From contig JAJNNX010000008.1 in the NCBI GenBank assembly GCA_023159155.1, positions 558,001 to 622,000 of the forward strand: 64,000 nt of DNA. Reading direction: 5' to 3'. This DNA comes from Ustulina deusta (taxonomy: Eukaryota; Ascomycota; Sordariomycetes; Xylariales; Xylariaceae). Both the position numbers and the translations under genes were made by a program. The notes under the pieces were generated by a model. That model made no database searches, was not told the origin of the DNA, and saw nothing but the letters and a program-made list of their open reading frames with translations. Positions 13,444 to 24,191 of this stretch are shown here, in pieces (the first letter of the stretch is position 1; each line of letters starts with the position of its first letter).

Positions 13444-13745
13444 TATTAAATGGGCTATATATAATATATCGTACATAAAACAAATAATACGCATAGATAG
13501 AATATAATATATTATACTATGTTATCTATAAAAAAAAGAAAAAAAAAAGAATGTTCATACAAAGCATAAGTCTTTTATATTTATATAAGAGCTCACGCTA
13601 TCGTACGAGCTAACATAACAAAAAGGAAATAAGGTCCCTTTTGTCCAGCCGAAGTCTAGCTAACATCTATATAATAGCTAAGCATAAACTTATACTCTAT
13701 ATAAGTTATATAATAAGGTTATAACTAATAGTAGTTATTCTAATA
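13444..13745 (-). repeat. LTR of copia copy B (left)
   Basis: A 302-bp repeat, the same length as the left LTR of copy A and collinear with it. It starts tattaaatgggc and ends ttctaata, both RIP-type derivatives of the TGTTG...CAACA ends. Confidence 0.85.
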
Positions 13746-14409
13746 CTAGCTATTTTTTTTTTTAGTTATAACTATTTGTTATATAAAAAAAATAATAAAA
13801 AAAGTAACTATATAACTGCTTAAATATATATATAAACGTTTAATTATTAAAAAAGCAACTAGATTAATAATCTAGTTTATATGTATAGCTGCTAAATTAA
13901 TAAATCATTTTTTTTAATAAAATTATGCAATAATATTGTAAAGCTACTATTTTAGCTATATAATTGGTTAAAAACTATAGGCTAAATATTACTTAGTAAC
14001 TATTTAAGTTAAAACTAAATATTTGCTTCTGCTTTATATAATAGCAAAATTTATAATTAGCTAGCTTGTCTGGTCGGTAGGCCTTGTACGGGCAATTGCT
14101 AGTTAAAAGTTTTTAAGGTTGCTTGTGTTTGGTTAACTAGACAGGTTATTTATACGGAAAGAAATTAATTAATTAGAAGTTAGGTTAGCTTATACGTAGG
14201 AAGACTTATATATAAAAAAGTGCTTAAGTTTTTTATTACTTTTTGTTCTTTTGTTATTTTTTAAAATTTTCTGTTTTATATGTTTGCTTATCTTTATATA
14301 CTATATATATATATATATATTTATATAATAAATACTATCTAGCTCTTTAGTAATAATAGTTATGTATTAAAAATTATTAGCTAGGATAATAATTACTATA
14401 TAGTATTAT

Positions 14410-14723
14410 TGTCGGTTAGGTCTACCCGGGGTAGTGTGAGCGTATATAGTGCCGTACGCAAGGGCAGATCTATTGAAGCAAACACCATACAATCTATTAT
14501 ATTATGTCTGATGCCTATCGAAAGGAAAGAAAGGAACTATTCGGCAGGTGCGAGAGGTGCCAGATATACCCCTTCGTATTCGTACAAATACGAATGCGAA
14601 GGGTCCACCTGACCCCTAGCCACCTGGGCTAGCCATGGGCTAGCATGGCCAAATGGGCCATGCTATGGCTTTCGGCCATGGTCCAAATAAAACGTACAAT
14701 TAACCTGGAATATTATTCTAACA
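14410..14723. repeat. 5'-side LTR of element C, largely undamaged, with two hairpins
   Basis: The LTR carries two strong inverted repeats: ccttcgtattcgta with tacgaatgcgaagg at about 14,571-14,602, and agcatggcc with ggccatgct at about 14,641-14,673. The left copy is almost free of C-to-T change although it lies inside damaged copia DNA. Confidence 0.8.
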
Positions 14724-14852
14724 CTGACTATTTTTACTTTTTGTTGCGTTGCTAGGTTAATCGTACGAACAAAACTAAATACAAAAATCTGCGTTCGGCA
14801 GAGACCATAACTCCACCCAATGCTAAAAACAACAAACAAAAACTTTTCGTAC

Positions 14853-14990
14853 GGCTAGCCCTCTAACTGGCTAGCCCTCTGTACGGCCAGCCCTTCCGTA
14901 TGGCTGGCCCACCTATTCGGCTAGCCTTTCCGTATGGCTGGCCCGACTGCTCGGCTAGCCCTTCGAATGGCTAGCCCTCCTGTTCGGTCG
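14853..14990. repeat. 17-bp minisatellite (about 8 units)
   Basis: Eight imperfect tandem copies of a roughly 17-bp unit with core ggctagcccttccgtat can be read. Variants replace gctagcc by gctggcc or gccagcc. It lies in element C just inside the left LTR. Confidence 0.75.
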
Positions 14991-15052
14991 TTTGGCTATT
15001 CGTACGACGGGTTGACGGGGGTTCTTGGTATTGCTAATACCCTTCTGACTTT

Positions 15053-15053
<1 letters not shown>

Positions 15054-15095
<42 letters not shown>
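15054..15095. repeat. homopolymer tract of 42 T
   Basis: An uninterrupted run of T, equal to poly(A) on the minus strand, inside element C. The length in an assembly may be unreliable. Confidence 0.9.
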
Positions 15096-15130
15096 CAATT
15101 TGTCGAACAGGTCTGTATGGGTATTGGCCG

Positions 15131-15530
15131 AGGGGGGGGGGGGTAAGGGGTCCGTTCCGTACGGGTCGAAAAGCAGCCGTACGGAGGGGTATTCGAGAGG
15201 TCTTCGTACGTGATTCGTACGAAGGGCGGGGGAAAAGGGGGGGGGGGTTAGGTCTTTTTGTACGGGGTCAAAAGAGTAGTCGTACAAAAAGGTATTTGAA
15301 GGTCCTTTGTACGTGGGTTGTACGAAGGGGTTGGTAGCAAGAAAGGGGGGGGGGGGGGGGGGTATAGGCACCGAGGGAAAAATTGGGTGCCGAACGGTCT
15401 GTCCCGTACGGGGTCAAAAATATATGCGTACGGGAGAGAGGGGGGGGGTCTGGTCAACGCCAATGGGTTAGGCGCCAAGAGGGGTGTTCGAGGGTCCTTT
15501 GTACGCGAGTTGTACAAAGGGGGGGGTTAT
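15131..15530. repeat. G-tract/paired-hairpin array in element C (three units)
   Basis: Three diverged units each contain hairpin A, then hairpin B, separated by runs of 7-18 G. A hairpins: 15,156-15,185 (stem tccgtacgg), 15,254-15,291 (ctttttgtacg) and 15,402-15,435 (tcccgtacg). B hairpins: 15,202-15,224 (cttcgtacg), 15,304-15,328 (cctttgtac, with one G-T pair) and 15,496-15,520 (cctttgtac). Stem sequences differ between units on both arms together, while A loops keep a ggtc(g)aaaa motif. The G runs could form quadruplexes. No function is known. Confidence 0.75.
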
Positions 15531-16349
15531 AGGGTCCGAAAGGCTTGATCAGGGCCTTTGGATTCAGGTGGTATGGCCTGGTCGTACAAGGTCTAGAATT
15601 GTACGGGGCTGCGTATAAAGGTTGTTTGTTGCTTGGCTTGCGTGCAACGGGTAGTTTGGAAGTTATTTGGCTAGTTTATATAACAGATTATTAAAAAATA
15701 TATTTAAGTATTTTTATAGGTTTATTTTATAGTAAAATTAATAAGTAGCTATATAAAATATAAGTTATATAAAAAATAAAAATTATAGTAAAACTTATAG
15801 TTAATTTTTATAATTTAGTTTATTAAATAAATTAGTTATAATTGCTTTATATATATAAAAAAGTTATATAAAATTAATTAATTTTTTTTTTTAGTTTTGC
15901 TAAATAAAACATTATAAAAAATAAACTATTTAATTAAAGCAAAAGTATAAAAAAGCTTTATATAGCAGCTATATAATAATTATATATTAGTTATATAATT
16001 TTTATATATTAGCTATATAAAAAAAAAAAATATAAAAATAGCTTTATAATTAGCGCTAATTTTTTGCTTTATTAAACAAAATAATATAATTAGTTTAATT
16101 TATTTTTTTATTTTTACTAAATAAAAAATTAAAAAATTAAACCTAAATACTAATCTAGTTTAATAATTTATATAAAAAAGCGTTTAAAATAAGTTTATTA
16201 AACAAAATATATTTTGTTTAGCTTTTATATAACTTAGCTAAAAATTTTCTACTAAACAAAAACTTTTTAAATTATTATATAATATTTAATAATATTTTGT
16301 TTTCTTAAAACCTTACTAGTTTATAAGTCCTAGTTAATTTATTAATTAG

Positions 16350-16663
16350 TATTAGTTAGATCTACTTAAAATAATATAAACATATATAGTGCTATATATA
16401 AAAGCAGATCTATTAAAGCAAATATTATATAATCTATTATACTATATTTAATGCTTATCGAAAGAAAAAAAGGGAACTATTCGGCAGGTGCGAGAGGTGC
16501 CAGATATATTTCTTTATATTCGTACAAATACGAATGCGAAAGGTCCACCTGACCCCTAGCCACCTAGGCTAGCCATGGGCTAGCATGGCCAAATGGGCCA
16601 TGCCATGGCCTTCGGCCATGGTCCAAATAAAGCGTACGATTGACCTGGAATACTATTCCAACA
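16350..16663. repeat. 3'-side LTR of element C, damaged only in its first ~130 bp
   Basis: Same 314-bp length as the left LTR. The first ~130 bp carry many C-to-T/G-to-A changes (for example tctacccgggg has become tctacttaaaa), then the sequence is nearly identical to the left copy from about 16,480 to the end. Confidence 0.8.
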
Positions 16664-17274
16664 ATTATTATTAATAAACAATCCTAACAATTGTTAGCTT
16701 ATTATAGCATTATGTATTAATATATATATTTATTTTTTTATTATATATATGTTTGTTTTGGTATATTATTAATATTTTTGCTTTTTGTATATAAACTAAT
16801 AAAGCTTAGATTGCTGCTATACTATTAGTTAATATATAGATCTAGGTGCTTGTTAATATACCTTTTATATATTTGATTGTGCTTATCTTTTGCTAGAAGG
16901 GTTATTTTTATATAGTTTTTATTTAGTTACGCAGTACTACTATCGCTACGTATATAAAAAATACTTGTGTAGTACATAGTAGTTACCCGTTCTACGGCTG
17001 TCGCTAGATCATTAGGTTCTAAGGTAATATTTATATAGCGTGCGTTTAGCGTTTGCACGGCGCTTAGTACAATTATTACGTTTGAAAAAAAAAGGGTAAA
17101 TTAGTTATACAATAAAGAAAATGGGGAAAAGAAAAATAGGAAGGAGTGGCATTTATGTTTGTTTGTTTTTTTGGAGTTAATTTATTGTACGTTGCCTTCA
17201 CACTTCTGACTCTTTTTCTTTTATGAATACTATAGTTGTACGTGATTTCTTATGTTCTATTAGTTGTATAGGGG

Positions 17275-17540
17275 TCAATCTAGTCCAGTTGGTTTGCTTG
17301 GCCTTTCTGGGTTAAAATAATATTTCCTTTAGACAAAAGTACAATTTGTCTGCTATTAAACTCTATAGGGTGACCTAGCTAAAGTATCTCTTTTGGTTTC
17401 GTACAAAACTTGGCTTGCTATAATTCGTATTCTTTTTTTTTTGAAAAGCCTAGCAATACAAAGCTAAACATATTGTCTGTTTGTAGTCCAGTAATACTAA
17501 AGTTGTCCAAAGGTCTTTTAGTAAAGAGTAAGCATAGGTT
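17275..17540 (-). pseudogene. copia reverse transcriptase remnant, copy B
   Basis: Read on the minus strand, this segment gives LDNFSITGLQTDNMFSF, then a stretch resembling LxQAKFCTKPKE, then LTQKGQANQLD with few stops. That is the fungal copia pattern (LQTDDTL...KP...F...LTQKGQ), and it is what fixes the family and orientation of both large elements. The following reverse-transcriptase segment has been deleted. Confidence 0.7.
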
Positions 17541-20500
17541 GTACGTAAAAATAGTTATACCGAGCTTTTTATAGTAGTACTAATAGTATGTTTTAAACTA
17601 ATATAGACCTAATTTAGTAAGTTTATATAAGGGTTATATAATCTATAAGATTGTTTTATTAAAATATTTCGATTTTAGTTCGGATAGTAGTTATATAAGG
17701 ATTTTTTTAGCTAATTTGTTTTTTAATTATATGTATATTTGTATAATATTTCGAAGTTCGCCTAAAATATTAAAGTTATAAATTAGAAAAAGTCCTAGTA
17801 CAAATAGCAGTCTTTAGCTTATTTGCTAGATTATTAGTAATTAAATAAGCACTATTTCTTTTTTAGTATTATTATAGCTTTATATAATAAGTTGGGACTT
17901 TTTGTATAGCTTAGATATTTTTTTTTAATTTTTTATATAAGCTAGAACTTAAAAATATAAATATTGCTATGTTTTGTTAGATTATATTTTATAAATTAAA
18001 ATATACTTTATATAATAAGATTATTAATTTTAATAATATTAAATTTTTTAAATAAAGCTCTAAATATATTAATAATACTATTTTTATATAGCTTAATAGC
18101 TAAAATATAGTTTTATTTTTTTTTAAAAGTTAGAAATAGTTAATTAATCTATTATATAAAAGTTATACAAAATATTATAGCTTTTAGGGGTTATTTATGT
18201 TTTTTTTATATAATAAAAGCTTAAAAAAGTTATGTTTTATTTTTTTTTTTAGTATGTTTGTCTAAAATATTTTTTTTAATTATATAATAATAAAGCTTGA
18301 TCTATGTCTACCTGAACTTAATTAGGCCGTTTATTAAATTAATAATTATATTAGATTTTTTAATTAATTTAATTTTATATAGTCTATTCTAGTTTTTTTT
18401 TTTTGCTATACTATTATTTTGCTATATAAAAGCAATAAAAATATATTGTATAAAGCTGGCTTGTTATATTAGTTAATTGTATAGTTAATTTTAATTTTTG
18501 CTTTTTTATTATATAATATTTTTATAGCTTTTTTAATTGTTTTAGCTTTTTATATAATATTAAATAAAAAAAGTAAGTTTTAATTAATTTTAGGGTCGGC
18601 TCTAAAAACAAAAAGGGTTAGTATAAAGCTGTTTAGCCTAGTAATATTGTTTAGGGCTTTAATTATTATTTGGAAAATTAACTTGTTTTTTATATAATTA
18701 TTAATTTTAGTTTTTAGTATATTATATATATAATAAAAAAGGCCGTATATTTTTTTTATTTTGCTAATTGTTTAGTACGCTTTAATAAGTATTGTATAGT
18801 ACTAAGTGCTTATAATCTTTGCTTAGTTCTAAAATTCTTTAAATAAAAAGTTTATATTTAGGTTATATATAATATAATTAGAAAGTTCTTAATATATATT
18901 AATCTAGCACTTATATAGCGTTTTTTAAATATTTTATATAAATATTAATTTAAAAAAAATTATTGTTTAAAAAAATATAGTAGTATTAATAATATAAAAA
19001 ATTTGCTTATTATTTATTTATATAATATTAATTATAACTTTATAATTAAAATTATAATTATTTTTAATTAAGAACTTGAATTATTAAAGTATTAGGTTAT
19101 ATAATTAATAATAATAATAAAATTTCTAGATTTTTTTTAAAATTAAATAGTTAATATTATATTTTATATAACTAAATATTATATATAGTTTTTTTATATA
19201 AAAATATTTAAATTAATAATATAATTATTATAATTCTATTTTAGTAAAATATAGTTTAGTTTTATAAAAGTTTATATTAAAGAATAAATATTCTTATTTA
19301 TATATAATAAGAATAGTCTTTTTGTTTTTTTATATAATAATATTTTTTATATTATTAAAATAAGCCTGCAAGTAATTAGCATCCTTTAGTAAAAATAAAA
19401 ATAATATTAAGCTATTTAAAATATAATATATTGTTATATTAAAAGAATTATTTATTTGTATAGTGCTTATAGCAGTAATTATATTATTGCTACTAAACCT
19501 AATATTTGTATTGCTTAGGGTCTAGTCTATTTTTATATAAAGGTAAAATCTAAAATAAGCTTTTAATTGTGCTTTTCTTACTATTAAATAGTTCGAAGCG
19601 CCTATATTCTAGAGTTTGCCTTAGTACTCTATATAATACTAGTTGTTAAAAATAAACTGGTTGAACAATATGTTTGTTTTGTAGTTTTAGATATTTTTTC
19701 TAATTATATAATAAATAAAAGTATTATTTATTAAAAATTAAATAGATTAGCTACTAAATTTTTTGTTAAGTTTTTTATTGCTTTTGTTTAATTTTAAGTA
19801 TTCTTTATATTTTATAAAGTATGCTAAGAACTTTTTAAGCATAGGTTTTATTTTATTAATTATTTTATATAAATTAAAATATTAATTTTTTATATAAGTT
19901 TGTTTTTAGAAAGTATATTTAGTTAACTAATAATTTTTTTTGTAATATATAAAGTATTTCTTATTTATATAGTAGTTCTAGCTTTTTTGGTTTTTTTAGT
20001 AGTCCTGCTATATGTTTAGCCTATTTAATAATCTAGAAAATTTATACTATTGGCTTTTTATATAATAATTTTAGTTATATTTTTTATTAATAAAATAAGT
20101 ATTATTATTTTTTTATATAAAGCTTTTTAGTATATTATTTAATATTATCTAAATATATATTTAAAAGTCCAAAAAGAAACTTTTGCTTGTTAGCTTTTAG
20201 AGTATAAAAGCTATAGCTAATTCTAGGACCTTTTAGTATGTTTATATAGTTATTATATTTAGCTAGATTTCTTTTTGGTAACTTGTACTAAGTATTTATT
20301 ATATTTTCGAAAGCTTATTAATTATAAAATCTAATATTTTATATAATACTAGATCTAAATATTTTTTATTTATTTATATAAATATAATTATAGTCCAGTT
20401 GGCCTAGTACTAACTATAGTTTATATTAGTATTAAAATAAATATTTATTATATAATAGATTTTATACTAAGTTTTTTTAGGTCTAATCTAATATATAAAA

Positions 20501-21821
20501 TAGTTTTTTATATAACTTTTAAAAATTATTAAAAATATTATATAGTATTAGTTTTTTATAATTCCAAATTATTAGTATATATTTATAAATAGGCGTGCTT
20601 TATTATATAAAAAGTTATATAGCTTGCTTATATAAATTTTTTTTTTTTTTTTTTTTTTAAATTATTTTATTTTATATAATTTTTATAAAAAGTAGGTCTA
20701 AAAATAGGTTATTTATTATAAGGTCTAATATTATATAAAAGTATACTTATTATAATAAGGTTTAAAAAAAGTTATAAATAATAAAATATTTATATATAGG
20801 TTAGAAGTTCGGTTTATAACCTGCTTTTATTATACGTTTATATATATATTTAGAAATATTTTAAAATTTAATAATAAATTATATAAATAAATAGGGGGTC
20901 TGATCTTTAGAAGTTTAGAATTATATGTTTTTTAGAAGTCTAAGCTGTATAAGTTCTAGTTGTTTAATCTCTAGTTCTATTTCTATTTATATAATAAATA
21001 TAAGGGCTAAAATATACTAAAATATAGAAATAAGCTAAAAAATAAGCCAAAATTGTTAATTTAATATAAAAAAAGCTAAAAATTATTATATAATAGAAAT
21101 AAAAATAGGTTAAATAACTAATAGTTCTAAAAAATCTTTAATAAATTTAAATTTTTTTTATATAATCTAAGCAAAGTTTTTTATATATATGCTTAAGTTG
21201 TTTTATAGCTATATTTTTTTATATATAATAGCTTTAAAAAGTTTTATATAAATATTTATATAAAATTATATAAAATATTTAAGTTTTTATTTTATAAAAA
21301 TTTTTTTATATATTTTTTAAAATATTTATTTATTATTAATTATATAGTTATATTTTTTGATTTAAAAAGTTATATATATATTAAAAATTATTTTTAATAC
21401 TATATTTAGATTAATTAGTTAGTTTTAATATTAAAAATTAAATGTATTTTTTATATTTTTAAAGTTAATATTAAGTTTTAAAGCAAGCTTATTATATATA
21501 AATTATATATTATTTTTGTTTTTTTTATATAATATTTTTAATATTTTTTATAAAAAATTAATACTTATATATTAAAAATTAAATCTTTTTTATTTTTTTT
21601 ATAACAAATAAATATATTTAATAATTTATAATATAAAATATTTATTTTATTTTATATAATATTACTATTACTACTTTATAAAAAAATAATAGTTATATAA
21701 TAAAAATTTTAAAATATAATATAAAAACTTATTTAAATAAGTTTATTTTTATTTTTATTTTTATTAATTTATAATATATTTTTATAATTTTTTTTAAAAT
21801 ATTTTTATAATTATTAATTAA

Positions 21822-22120
21822 TATTAAATAGGCTATATATAATATATTATATATAAAATAAATAATATATATAAATAAAATATATTATATTATATTATAT
21901 TATTTATAAAAAAAAAAAAAAAAAAATGTTTATACAAAGCATAAGTTTTTTATATTTATATAAGAGCTTACGCTATTGTACGAGCTAACATAACAAAAAG
22001 GAAGTAAGGTCCCCTTCGTCCGGCCGAGGTCCGGCTAACATCCATACAACAGCCGAGCATGAACTCGCACTCCATACGAGTTGCACAATAAGGTTGTAAC
22101 CAATGCCAGTTATTCCAACA
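21822..22120 (-). repeat. LTR of copia copy B (right; best-preserved end)
   Basis: A 299-bp LTR whose last ~130 bp are essentially undamaged and give the intact end ttattccaaca. This copy supports the inferred original sequence of all four copia LTRs. Confidence 0.85.
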
Positions 22121-22125
22121 TTTTT

Positions 22126-22704
22126 ATTTAAAATATAATAATATTTTTATTTAATTTTTTTATTAGTTTATAAACTTAATTATTAAATAAAACTTTATTT
22201 TTTATAAACTTATTAAAATTAATTTTTTATATTTTAGTTTTTTTAATATAAATAAAATTTAAAATATTAAAAAATAAACTAATAAAATAAAAAATAAATA
22301 AAATAATAAAACTAAAAAATTTAAAATTAGTACTTTTAAATATATTTTTTATTATTAAATTATAATTATTTTTTAAAAATATTAAAATAAATATAATAAA
22401 AAATTAACCTTTTAATTTTTTTTTATTAAAAAAGTTTTATTAAAACTAATATAAAATCGCAAGCTTATATTATTATAATATTTTTTAATATATTTTTAAA
22501 TATATTATTTATTTTAAGTAGTTTTAGCTCTAGTTTAAATTTTGTTTTTTTAAGTTTTAATTTTAAATTTTTTTTAAATTTTTTTTTAAATATTAATTCA
22601 TTTAAAACATTTATAAAAAAATCTAATATAAAAAATTAGCTATATTTAAAAACTAAAATTATTCTAATTATTTAAAAACTAAAAATAAAATAAAAATATT
22701 TAAA
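22126..22704. repeat. hyper-AT block 3
   Basis: Nearly pure A+T sequence to the right of copia copy B, in the same style as blocks 1 and 2, with slightly more G and C near 22,450. No gene is visible. Confidence 0.55.
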
Positions 22705-23750
22705 ATTAAGTTTTTTATAAATTATTAATGTTTAAATAATATAAAAATTAAAAATCTTATTAAAATTATATTAAAATTAAATTTATATTATAAAATATAT
22801 AATTTTTTATATTAAATATATAATTAAAAAAAAAAATTTTATATTTTATTAATTATAATAAAATAAAAAATATTTATTTATTAAATATTTATTAATAAAT
22901 AATTAATAAATTTAAAATAATATTATAATTAATTAAATAAAGTTTTTATAGCTAGTTTATTAATATTATAAATAAAAACTCTAAATTAAAAAAAAAAGAA
23001 AAAAAATCAGAGTTTATAAAATAAATAAATATAAACTCTATATATATAACTGTAGAGTTATAGGTTGGTTTATATATAAACTTCTTATTTTATTACTATA
23101 TAAGTCTAAAATTCTTACAGGTCTTGCTAAAACTATACTAACTATTATAGTTTATAAAGTAAATAAATATAGATTTTATATATATAGCTATAGAATTATA
23201 AGTTAGTCCATATATAAACTTTTTATTTTATTACTATATAGGTCTAGAGTTTTTGCGGGTCTTGCTAAGACTATACTAACTGTTATAAAAATTAGGTTTT
23301 TTATAGATTATTAGTTTTTAAGTAATATAAAAGTTAAAAATTTTATTAAAATTATATTTAAATTAAGTTTATATTATAAAATATATAATTTTTTATATTA
23401 AATATATAACTAAAAAAAAAAGTTTATTTATGTTTTGCTAACTATAACAAAATAAAAAATATATATTTATTAAATATTTATTAATAAATAATTAATAAAT
23501 TTAAAGTAGTATTATAATTAATTAAGTAAAGCTTTTATAGCTAGTTTATTAATACTATAAACAAAAACTTTAAGCTAAAAAAAAAAAAAAAAAAAAAAAA
23601 AAGTTAGAGTTTATAGAGTAAATAAATCTAGACTTTATATGTGTAGCTATAGAGTTATAGGTTGGTTTATATATAGATTTTTTATTTTATTACTATGTAG
23701 GTCCGGAGTTCTTGCGGGTCTTGCTAAGACTGTATTAACTATTACAAGAA
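22705..23750. repeat. tandem array: ~590-bp unit with ~139-bp sub-repeats
   Basis: Segment X (about 22,705-23,005) recurs at about 23,284-23,600. Segment S (about 23,006-23,144; key words gagttataggttggttta and gtcttgctaa) recurs directly at 23,145-23,283 and again at 23,601-23,750. The order is X-S-S-X-S. Copies to the right are less AT-shifted, giving a damage gradient toward the gene-bearing DNA. No coding frame. Confidence 0.75.
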
Positions 23751-24191
23751 TTAAGCTTTAATTCTGATAAAATTTCTTATTTATTTTGCTTAGATTCCAA
23801 TTAAAAAATAATAAAAAAAGCATTGCTAGATATCTAACTATTACAGTATTATAAATATAAACAGAACTTAAATGCTTTAATAGCTATTATAATTAAATGT
23901 TTTAATAAAGCATAGCTAATTATATCTAAAAATGTTTGTTTAATATTTACGATTTTATATTTTAAAAAGCCGATTAGGAAACAATATAAACGCTAATACT
24001 TAAAAGCTTACTTTAATAACTATTTATTTATAACTTTGGACAACTTCACTAGTACTATATAAAAGGATACTAATATTACTTCTCTGTTTGTTCGGAGATC
24101 TGTGTTTCACGCATTTTGGGGCTGGCGCGAGGAGCAGGATACCGATCCGTATGGCGTGAACAACCAGAGCGCCGATACACAGGATCAGCCA
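23751..24191 (+). promoter_or_regulatory. repeat/gene boundary with a TATA-like element and a 2-codon upstream ORF
   Basis: AT-rich DNA gives way to normal composition at about 24,040-24,100. A TATA-like tatataaaagg lies at 24,055-24,065, about 130 bp before the first in-frame ATG of the next ORF. A minimal upstream ORF (atggcgtga) starts at about 24,149. The promoter role is inferred. Confidence 0.35.

Larger units (their letters stand above)
14410..16663. mobile_element. element C: non-autonomous LTR retroelement nested in copia copy B
   Basis: Two 314-bp direct repeats (14,410-14,723 and 16,350-16,663) have TGTCGG...CCAACA ends. The insertion is flanked by attat at 14,405-14,409 and 16,664-16,668, and copy A retains the empty site as attactactaataaat near 4,810-4,835. 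The 1.6-kb interior has no protein-coding capacity. It holds a 17-bp minisatellite, a 42-T tract, a G-rich hairpin array and an AT-rich, damaged segment (15,660-16,349). Its last LTR bases (tattccaaca) and the sequence just inside each LTR resemble those of the copia host. This suggests a partner mobilised in trans by copia enzymes, in minus-strand orientation. That last point is inference. Confidence 0.8.
13444..22120 (-). mobile_element. Ty1/copia LTR retrotransposon, copy B, with nested element C and an internal deletion
   Basis: LTRs at 13,444-13,745 and 21,822-22,120 match those of copy A. A 5-bp duplication ttttt flanks the element (13,439-13,443; 22,121-22,125), though in such AT-rich DNA that alone is weak. 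Element C occupies 14,410-16,663. Relative to copy A, about 740 bp (A positions about 5,423-6,160, encoding the end of reverse transcriptase) is missing at about 17,265, with ATTA microhomology at the junction. The 267-bp insert of copy A is absent. Reverse-strand pol remnants are clearest at 17,280-17,540. Confidence 0.85.

Noticed and set aside
14509..14530. Hammerhead-ribozyme-like words (ctgatg ... gaaa) in the LTR of element C
   Set aside because: The CUGANGA core is broken (ctgatgc) and no stem II can form between the boxes.
14955..15371. Minus-strand frame with long Pro and Lys runs
   Set aside because: It is made by the G runs and the 42-T tract of element C; low complexity, no domain.
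2401..23000. Possible mitochondrial DNA insertion, because of high AT content
   Set aside because: No mitochondrial gene, rRNA or tRNA motif; the residual dinucleotide pattern and LTR structures fit RIP-affected nuclear repeats.
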